NCBI GenBank assembly: GCA_021234155.1
Contig: JAJEKV010000030.1
Coordinates: 2,683,842-2,747,841 of the forward strand
Length of the DNA stretch: 64,000 bases
From: Isoetes taiwanensis
Taxonomy: Eukaryota; Streptophyta; Lycopodiopsida; Isoetales; Isoetaceae
Reading direction: 5' to 3'
Shown here: in pieces, positions 57,807-64,000 of the stretch
Position numbering within the stretch: position 1 is the stretch's first letter
Layout: each line of letters starts with the position of its first letter
Notes under the pieces: generated by a model
The model's input: the letters and a program-made list of their open reading frames with translations, nothing else
Databases searched by the model: none
What the model was told of the DNA's origin: nothing
Made by a program: the position numbers and the translations under genes

Positions 57807-58055
57807 AAGATAATATAAGAGAAATTACGGTAACAATAAGTATCATAACAGGATCATTTTAGATCGTGTAGAGAAACAAAGTGAACACGCAAGATCACGG
57901 AAGATTTTAGTTACAAGCGAAGTAACGGTTACATCGAAGAGCTTTATACTGAAAGTAATTATCAACTTATAGTTATATAACATATAAGTGGACCTGATAC
58001 AGGCCATTTCCTTAAACATAGTGAAGCATAGGAACACAAAACTGGAGGATCCGGC

Positions 58056-58520
58056 TTAGGGGTTTGCATAGGGATACATGACGGAATAGCGCACACTTTC
58101 ACGCACAGCTCTGACGAGCTTGTAACGTGCCCATGCCTGGATAATAATGGGTTGATAATCCCAAGTGGGGCTAATAATAAGAAGGTTGAAAAGCCTTCGT
58201 AGTGCGTAGAAGATTTGCCAAATGTGGTCATTGGCATCCTCAAAAGCTTCATGTGGGGTCATACTCCAATAATCCCAAATGCGGCAAAGGGTCCATTTCA
58301 GATCGTCGTAAGCGCGTTCTCGGAGGAGGGTAACTATCTCCATCCCCTTGTCGGGATCATATGGTTCTTCCGGCACCGCAAGTTCCGCTATCTCATCGTC
58401 AATTTCCCGTTCAGGATACTCGTTGTATCTTTCCCCATAGTCCTGTTCAGGAGGTCCCTGGTCATCTCTCACTATCTGGGATGTTATCCTCTCTTCGTAC
58501 TCCGCCAGCGTTTCTTCTGC
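58056..58520 (-). CDS. E2 ORF3, small unknown protein or exon
   Basis: Open from about 58520 to a stop at 58056 (about 154 codons), with no in-frame ATG near the front. The frame enters just after a good splice-acceptor-like sequence (CCGCCCTTTTGCAG, AG at 58517-58518), so it may be an exon. It reads TLAEYEERITSQIVRDD, an acidic Glu/Tyr stretch, then a helix-rich part with RIWDYWSMTPHEAFED, IWQIFYALRRLFNLLII and RAVRESVRYSVMYPYANP. No family recognised. E1 has no counterpart: its ORF2-gag gap is only about 160 bp. Confidence 0.45.
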   Translation of the reverse strand, partial: AEETLAEYEERITSQIVRDDQGPPEQDYGERYNEYPEREIDDEIAELAVPEEPYDPDKGMEIVTLLRERAYDDLKWTLCRIWDYWSMTPHEAFEDANDHIWQIFYALRRLFNLLIISPTWDYQPIIIQAWARYKLVRAVRESVRYSVMYPYANP

Positions 58521-58535
58521 AAAAGGGCGGAATGA
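58517..58535 (-). promoter_or_regulatory. Candidate 3' splice site before ORF3
   Basis: Minus-strand CATTCCGCCCTTTTGCAG, a pyrimidine-rich tract ending in CAG, right where the ORF3 frame becomes open without an ATG. Confidence 0.35.
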
Positions 58536-58732
58536 GTATATAATACTAACAATTCCAGGAGGCTTAATGACTTGTCATGGAAGAGACTTATTCAAAAATT
58601 GTATTGGCATTATGTATTGAATTGATACAATAAAGAGTAATCACTTCACGATTGGTAACCATGGTTTAAAACAACAGTGATTTCAAATGCAAAATACATA
58701 GCACAATAATCTAGGAGCTGGATCCCTCGTCT

Positions 58733-60034
58733 TCATCCATTGGCTGAGGAGGTGGAACGATAACGCATCAGAGTGGCGCTAGGGCTAGCAGAGAGGGCGG
58801 CCCGAGCTGCTGCCTCAGGTGGTAAACAAGTAGCCAGAGGTGCCGCCACAAGGAGGCGCATGCTAGCGCAGCCCGCCACGTCCCCCAACGCTGCTATAGC
58901 CAAATCTCTACGGACCAGAATAATAGTGGTGACGTGATAATCAATCTTCTTATGGCCCGCTGAAGTGGATATGGCTCGGAGCGCCCACCAAGAAGCTTCA
59001 GAAGAAGGCCCTAAATTCTTGGAGAAAAACAGCACCTCTCCTTGGCGGAAAGCTGAGAGAAAGAATCGGGCCATATGGTTGCCCATTGCCCTAACCTGAG
59101 GGTCGGTGGAGGTCTCAGCTTCCTTCTCCAAGTTGATGGGGAGCTTCTCTTCTTCTTCTTCTTCCCTCTCATCCCTAAGGGGATCTGGAAGAAGAGACCG
59201 TGTCGGGGCCGCAAATTGCTCTTCGGGAGGCTGGGGTGTGTCAGTTAGCAAGTACTGACGAAGTGACAGAAGAGTCTCAACGGGCTCTTGCTCCTCGGGC
59301 CGATATGCCAATAGGCTCTCTACCTGTGCAGGTTGCACCACCGGTGTAGTGAAGTCGATGAAGTCATCTTGGCAATACTCCGCAAGATCATAGAGAATCT
59401 TTATTTTCTTGCGGCGGGTCCCAGTAAGAACGCGATATGCCCACATGATATCCTCAAAGATTAGGTACTCTTGGTTATTCAAGAGTACTGCAGGGAGAAG
59501 GTTTAAACCTTCGAGTTTAAGGGCTTTCTGTCGGCTGGCAGGAGCTTCTGTAGCAAGCTCCTTCCATCTCACAAAATCCTGCTTATTGACGACTTCGTCA
59601 TCTTCTGGGTCCGGAGGTAGAGGCGTAGAAGAACGCTCGGCAGGGATCTCCTCATCCTCTATGTACTGGTCCATAATGATGGCCAGTGCGAATCGGGCCT
59701 CAAAACAAGTTTCCCGATCGATTGTGGCAATAGGGAGGTCAGTCCCTCGTCGTCTGATGCCCTTGATGACGTTACGGGCATGATCATCACCCCCTAACAT
59801 CTGGTGCAGGGTGTGGAAGTCGAGGTAAAGCTGCTCATCGTCATCATTGCAAACGCATGCAGGCACAATCTCCTCTCCATAGAACTGAAGGAAGGCAGAA
59901 TAATCTGGGTGGGCCTGCATGTTGGAGATAAGATCTACCTGTTGAAGCAGGTAGGGGTGAAGAAGATCAAAGGGAACCGCAGGGTCCCAATGCTCTCCGT
60001 CCAAATACCACTGCTGCAGGGTTGGGCGAGCCAT
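58733..60034 (-). CDS. E2 ORF2, unknown retroelement protein conserved with E1
   Basis: 433 codons from ATG 60034 (MARPTLQQWY). The frame is open a little further upstream without an ATG and across an acceptor-like site. Parts: N-terminal domain with DLISNMQAHPDYSAFLQFYG, an acidic/proline linker, a central block LLPAVLLNNQEYLIFEDI followed by DDFID, a Glu run (REEEEEEKLP), and a C-terminal block MARFFLSAFRQGEVLFFSK, ATTIILV-like VTTIILVRRDLAIAALGD, then Ala-rich. It aligns by eye to E1 ORF2 (QEYLLLNDI, DGRIIIFHKRFSP, VDHVILVKRKTALGI). Same position in both elements, so it is a family trait. Function unknown. Confidence 0.68.
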   Translation of the reverse strand: MARPTLQQWYLDGEHWDPAVPFDLLHPYLLQQVDLISNMQAHPDYSAFLQFYGEEIVPACVCNDDDEQLYLDFHTLHQMLGGDDHARNVIKGIRRRGTDLPIATIDRETCFEARFALAIIMDQYIEDEEIPAERSSTPLPPDPEDDEVVNKQDFVRWKELATEAPASRQKALKLEGLNLLPAVLLNNQEYLIFEDIMWAYRVLTGTRRKKIKILYDLAEYCQDDFIDFTTPVVQPAQVESLLAYRPEEQEPVETLLSLRQYLLTDTPQPPEEQFAAPTRSLLPDPLRDEREEEEEEKLPINLEKEAETSTDPQVRAMGNHMARFFLSAFRQGEVLFFSKNLGPSSEASWWALRAISTSAGHKKIDYHVTTIILVRRDLAIAALGDVAGCASMRLLVAAPLATCLPPEAAARAALSASPSATLMRYRSTSSANG

Positions 60035-60069
60035 GAGGAGTGAAGGCGCAAAGGAGGAGGAAGAAGGCG

Positions 60070-60090
60070 CTGGAACAAGAAGGAAAAATG
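60070..60090 (-). promoter_or_regulatory. Candidate 3' splice site before ORF2
   Basis: Minus-strand TTTTTCCTTCTTGTTCCAG (AG at 60070-60071), a strong pyrimidine tract 36 bases before the ORF2 ATG. It could produce a spliced RNA that skips the H3-like ORF. Confidence 0.35.
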
Positions 60091-60288
60091 AAACCCTAAT
60101 GGCCAAAAAGGGGTTTTATACTTTTTGGCACGTTTCCCGAAATTATTATTAAAATTATTATTTACTTAATAATATTTTTTTTTTCAAAAAAAAATATATA
60201 TATATATTTTTATATTCACACCCCAAAAATGGGACTAGTACATCGATAAATTACAAAGTTATACAACAGGAAGGACACGATCGCCTAA

Positions 60289-61617
60289 TCATCTAAAATC
60301 CCCTCGGATCCTTCGTGCCAAGTGAAGGTCCTTGGGCATAATAGTGACCCGCTTCGCATGTATGGCGCAAAGGTTGGCGTCGCTCAAAAGTTCAATCAGG
60401 TACGCCTCGGCAGCCTCTTGTAAGGCGAGGACCGCAAAGGCTTGAAACCGTAAGTCGGTCTTGAATTCCTGAGCGATCTCCCGCACAAGTCGCTGGAAGG
60501 GAAGCCGGCGGATCAATGGCTCGGTAGTCTTCTGATACTTACGTATCTCCCGAAGAGCTACCGTGCCAGGTCGAAACCTATGGGGCTTCCGCGGCTTAAG
60601 GGTCGCCTTAAGCGACGGAATGGATTTGCCGCCCGTCAAAGGATGCTTTGTGCGTTCAACAATCAGCTCCCTTCTCTGAGCTGATGTCTTCTTGGCGATC
60701 GTGGCATCCTGTTGGAGTCGGGTCTTATAGTGCACCCCACTCCTAACAGGTCTGGATTTAGTTCGTTTCAGTCTCCGGTTACCCTGCTCGGTCGACTGCT
60801 GTGGGTTTGCCGATTGGTTCACGTCGACAGGGTTTCTCTGGGATTCAACGTTCTGAGCCGCACCTAGGTCCTGCTGTCTAGCATCAAGATTCTGCTGCTG
60901 CTCCTCCTGCTGGTGGTCTAGCTGCTCCTCCCGCTCGTGCTCACTCTGCTGGCTATGGAGGTCTTCGCCTTCCTTTTGGAGCCGCTCCTGTTCTTCAGCC
61001 CTGGCCTCTCTGTCCAGACGCACTTGGGTACGCCGGGCAATCTCAGTATGATACCGGTCCGGCCGTGCCCGCATATCTTCTTGGATGGATTCTAGATGGC
61101 ACTGGCTAAACCGGGGCGGAACATTTTCAAAAATGAAGCTATTAAGGCTTTCATTCCAAGAAAAGGTAGGAAGGTTAAAGTATTCCTGGTAGGTAAGTAT
61201 ACGACCCCTCCCCAAATAGTAGAAGCGGTCCATCCTTAGGTCCGGTGGAGCACTGGCTATCTGGTGCAAGTCTTCTAGTCGGGCAAGATGCATGATCCTC
61301 TGAGCTTCGTTCCGACTAAGCTCTACAGGGTCGTCATCTGGTCCTGGCGAAGGGTAAAACTTCACCACAGCCCATGCATGGTCCGGCTGCTCCACAAGAG
61401 TGTAGTCCTGCCCAGCTTCATTCAACTTGAGGAGGAACCGCTCGTTGAAGTGGAAGATAGGGTAGGGGACTCTTCGGCCCTCGACAAAGTGCTGGACAAA
61501 AAGATTAAGGATGGTATCTATCATTGGGTCCTCGTCCGCTAGATGCTCGACTAATGCGGCAAACAACTGAAATACATTCAGTTTCTTCAAATCCACGGTC
61601 AGCTTGAAGCGCGGCAT
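60289..61617 (-). CDS. E2 histone H3-like protein: unique N-terminal domain, Gln/Glu coil, H3 C-terminus
   Basis: 442 codons from ATG 61617 ([10 protein letters not shown]). Residues 1-190 are an unrecognised folded-looking domain ([33 protein letters not shown]), 200-280 a Gln/Glu-rich coiled coil, 285-320 basic. At about 322 comes an H3-tail-like RTK..LTGGK (compare K4 and K14 contexts), then from residue 344 (60588) [15 protein letters not shown] and the complete H3 core: [31 protein letters not shown], then [16 protein letters not shown] and LARRIRG. Nearly every core position matches ordinary plant H3, including K79, R83, C110, H113, K122, D123 and R128/R129. Loop 1 is standard length, so it is an H3 and not a CENH3 derivative. 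First gene after the primer-binding site and leader. Likely nuclear; incorporation into nucleosomes is possible but unproven. Confidence 0.92.
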   Translation of the reverse strand: MPRFKLTVDLKKLNVFQLFAALVEHLADEDPMIDTILNLFVQHFVEGRRVPYPIFHFNERFLLKLNEAGQDYTLVEQPDHAWAVVKFYPSPGPDDDPVELSRNEAQRIMHLARLEDLHQIASAPPDLRMDRFYYLGRGRILTYQEYFNLPTFSWNESLNSFIFENVPPRFSQCHLESIQEDMRARPDRYHTEIARRTQVRLDREARAEEQERLQKEGEDLHSQQSEHEREEQLDHQQEEQQQNLDARQQDLGAAQNVESQRNPVDVNQSANPQQSTEQGNRRLKRTKSRPVRSGVHYKTRLQQDATIAKKTSAQRRELIVERTKHPLTGGKSIPSLKATLKPRKPHRFRPGTVALREIRKYQKTTEPLIRRLPFQRLVREIAQEFKTDLRFQAFAVLALQEAAEAYLIELLSDANLCAIHAKRVTIMPKDLHLARRIRGDFR

Positions 61618-62315
61618 GGTCGAACTTAGCAGGGAACAACAAGGGAGGAGGAAAAGGAGGCGCTCAAGCAAGGCGGGACGGCGCTAAGGGGTAATTAGGG
61701 TCACCGAGGAGTAGGGCAGATGCAAGGGAGGCGTGGAGGTCGGCTATGGCGAGTTTGGAGCTTAGGTCCGGCGGCTATGGCGGAAAAGGGTGCTCAGAGA
61801 AAACACACGCCCAAAAATATACTTCAAAATTCAAATTTTAACTTTTGACTTTTTATTAAAATTTTCAAAAAAAATATTTTTTTTTTTAAAAAAAAAAATT
61901 CAAACAGGCGCGTATAAAATACGCGCGACCGTATGGGGCGCTGCGTTGCTTATACGCGTTTTATTTTCAAAAAGAAACACTTCCGGGTAAGGCAGCGCCC
62001 CTTTTCATTTTTCGGCGGCCTATTGTCATTTTTGCCTCGGGAGACGTGCCCCCTAGGGTATTTGAGAGGTGCCCGATCCATTGGAGCCATTTTCGCCGTC
62101 ATCCGAGCTACCCACAAAAAGTTATAGCTCCTCGAAACTTGGGTCTTCCAGTCGGCCCAGACTTCTTAAGGAATTACAATCTATTACATTAACCTAGCAC
62201 TAAATCAAACATCAAAGACTTAAACACTCACTCTTGCTTAATTCTCTCTCTCCTAACTACCGAACTAGCGAGTTAGGGTTTGGTCAGTGCTATGATTTCG
62301 AGTAACCGAAATCAC
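61618..62315 (-). other. E2 5' leader
   Basis: About 700 bp between the primer-binding site and the H3-like ATG. It includes an A/T-rich tract (61845-61905). No E1-type cruciform hairpin is present. Confidence 0.7.
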
Positions 62316-62328
62316 GGCTCTGATACCA
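62316..62328 (-). other. E2 primer-binding site (initiator tRNA-Met)
   Basis: The minus strand reads TGGTATCAGAGCC one base inside the 5' LTR. It is complementary to the 3' end of plant initiator tRNA-Met, the usual primer of Ty3/gypsy and copia elements in plants. Confidence 0.9.
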
Positions 62329-62329
62329 C

Positions 62330-63965
62330 TGTGACGCTCCCTGAACATATACGACCCTCGGCCGTATACATACGGGACTTTCCCCTCCCATGGCGACCAA
62401 CTCGCCATGAGCAGGGCCCTCTATTTCGGGCCACCTGTAATATGATGCCCGAAAGAAGGACACGAAGGGGTCATTCGGCCCACGCCTTCAATGGGGCTCC
62501 TACGTCGCGGAAGCGTGAATACAAGGGTTAGCACACAGCATAAATCACATATAAATAACCACCACGAAGGGTGGCACATCCATCCAAATACCAACGGCAA
62601 AGAATATGCATCTAAACCTACGAAAACACCCCAAACCCATGGTTCTACCCCGGCTCAGACTCCAGTGAGGATCGACTGACGGCTAGGTCTCAAGAGATCA
62701 GCAGACCGAATCTTGACATGGCGTTGGCTGGCATAGAACATTGGCTAGGGTTGTCCACTCCATCCGCCCCTCCTGTGCACACTTTGCAGATGGGTCAATT
62801 CACGCTATGGCGTCGCTATAGCCTTCCGGAGACGCAGGCTCGAGGCATCACCCTGCTGAGCCTACTCCGGGGTTCATGAAGTCCCGGTCCGATGAGGCAG
62901 GTTAGGGAAGCGTCCCCTTCCAGAATCACAGTGGTTCCATGGGCGAGCTAGAGAATACGTGCCGCATCAGCGACCCCCGCATCCGCATGCAGAGCTTACT
63001 GCGCCCTAAATCTACTCAAAGTGCAAAGGTGCTCCATACGGATCACACCTCTACACCCGAGGGGAGTGTCGGACCCATACCCGGCCCTCGCGGGCCGGCT
63101 ATCAGGCCTAGCTCACTATAGGAGTCCAGGGGAGCCTTTTATGTTCGTGCGGGACCCCACCAACCACTTCACCACTTGTGTTCCTTATCGGTGCTAAGCA
63201 GGTCCATAGCATCTATGACACGGTGGGCTCTTGTGCCTGAGCCGCATTTAACGGGATAATACAGGGCTCTATCTAGGAGCATACTACAATAAATAGCCTC
63301 AGAGGTCTCTACCCCCTTAATCCCCCATTTCGAGTAACACTAGGCCAACAACCATCAATCCATCCATTACAAGCAAAACCGGAATCAAAATATATAGAGA
63401 ACTTACCTTTACAATCAAGGGTTAGTTCCTACGAGTAAACACTGAGAGAGACAGGCATACCCGACAACCCAAACGGGGTGCCCAACAGGCGCTATCCTAG
63501 AATTCACAACTACACTAGCCACCCACCTGTGTTTCGGCTGGACCCGTTGTCATTGGGGATCTCCATCTTCTTGGTCTTGGTGTTCAACTTGTGTAAGAAG
63601 GGTGGCGTCCAATTGCTCAAGGTGGCGCTCAGCTCTGGTCACAAGGGTAGCGCTCCACTGCTCAAGGTGAGTTGTGGCTGATATGGGGGTGGTGATCCAC
63701 CCTATTGATCCCAATTAGCATTACCATGTTAGCCAATCGAGGGTGGCCACGTGGCGCCTTCCCAAACCATAATTAACTTAATTATGGTTTTTAAACATTA
63801 GTTCCTTAGTTATAGGTTATTATTCTTAATAATTAAATTAGCATAGCTAATTTAATCCCTTTTAAGTGAACCACCTATGTTCCCATACCCCATGGTGGCG
63901 TATGTATCCTTGGTGACGTGTCAACATATTTATACTTATACCGTATAAATACTTGGAACGTCACA
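62330..63965 (-). repeat. E2 5' LTR (1636 bp)
   Basis: Same ends as 51164-52794 (TGTGACG and CGTCACA). As the 5' LTR it should hold the promoter; a TATATA-type stretch on the minus strand at about 63385-63400 is a possible TATA box. Confidence 0.93.
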
Positions 63966-64000
63966 TTACCTATGTTCTCTATTTATCCTAATCTTAGATA
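63966..64000 (-). other. Probable continuation of the E1 5' leader
   Basis: The last 35 bp follow the E2 5' LTR and begin TTACC, matching the left flank TTACA. They should rejoin the E1 leader that stopped at 51163. Confidence 0.5.

Larger units (their letters stand above)
51164..63965 (-). mobile_element. Chromovirus element 2 (E2), complete Ty3/gypsy with H3-like gene, inserted in E1
   Basis: 12.8-kb minus-strand LTR retrotransposon with both LTRs (62330-63965 is 5', 51164-52794 is 3'), a primer-binding site, a polypurine tract, and in transcription order: H3-like ORF, ORF2, ORF3, gag-protease-RT, RNase H-integrase, chromodomain. Flanks TTACA (51159-51163) and TTACC (63966-63970) fit a 5-bp target duplication with one change. 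Large for a chromovirus because about 4 kb of extra genes sit before gag. Pol is disabled by a frameshift, a nonsense codon and two deletions. Confidence 0.92.

Noticed and set aside
58733-60034. ORF2 as a histone H2A-like protein
   Set aside because: Only a short pattern (KK...R.L.IA) recalls H2A loop2-alpha3. The E1 counterpart does not support it, so I did not call it.
60289-61617. Centromeric H3 (CENH3) instead of H3
   Set aside because: Loop 1 is the normal KTDLRFQ length and the core matches canonical H3; CENH3 proteins have a longer, diverged loop 1 and alphaN.
60289-61617. A host H3 gene or retrocopy sitting by chance in the element
   Set aside because: The H3 core is fused in frame to a long upstream protein, and an equivalent fusion exists in a divergent second element at the same position. 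Chance insertion twice is unlikely.
61618-61671. Upstream extension of the E2 H3-like ORF ([17 protein letters not shown])
   Set aside because: It begins at TTG and is a pyrimidine-rich leader. ATG 61617 is the better start. The same applies to the stretch before ORF2 (TTG at 60106).

Overview
The window is nuclear DNA from a land plant with a large, repeat-dominated genome. Evidence: plant-type Ty1/copia, Ty3/gypsy and LINE remnants, an LTR-element primer-binding site matching plant initiator tRNA-Met, a decayed PPR gene fragment and a DUF4283-type pseudogene. I cannot name the species; a seed-free lineage is possible but unproven. No intact host gene is visible. Nearly everything readable is transposon, satellite or decay product.

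Layout. 1-3.4 kb: a copia RT/RNase H fragment (minus), an old LTR fragment related to the elements at the right end, and a gypsy integrase fragment that includes a 0.27-kb-arm inverted duplication. 3.4-15.2 kb: mostly unassigned DNA with clustered short inverted repeats, small tandem duplications, a DUF4283-like pseudogene (9.8-11.3 kb) and a PPR pseudogene (14.9-15.2 kb). 15.2-27.1 kb: long arrays of a 19-bp repeat in opposite orientations around a 4.4-kb centre, like a giant foldback structure; a 3.1-kb terminal-inverted-repeat element interrupts the right-hand array. 27.5-33.6 kb: an AT-rich minisatellite split by a 3.0-kb TIR element and by a 5'-truncated LINE. 33.6-39.7 kb: AT-rich DNA without a supported gene.

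39.7-64 kb is the notable part. Two related but clearly distinct Ty3/gypsy chromoviruses, both on the minus strand, are nested. Element 1 (E1) has its 3' LTR at 39723-41289 and runs to 51163, where element 2 (E2, 51164-63965, both LTRs present) has inserted into its 5' leader. E1 resumes at 63966, so its 5' LTR should lie beyond the window.

Both elements carry extra genes upstream of gag-pol in the same order: a protein ending in a histone H3 fold, then an unrecognised ORF2 family protein, then (E2 only) a small ORF3, then gag-pol with a chromodomain. The E2 protein ends in a nearly canonical H3 core, preceded by a shortened H3-tail-like segment and about 320 unrelated residues. The E1 protein starts with an exact nine-residue H3 N-terminus (A1-K9 numbering) and ends in a diverged but gapless H3 core, with about 295 residues between. 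A retroelement encoding its own H3-like protein together with a chromodomain integrase is the candidate new system here. The gag-pol genes of both copies are broken, whereas the H3-like and ORF2 frames are open.
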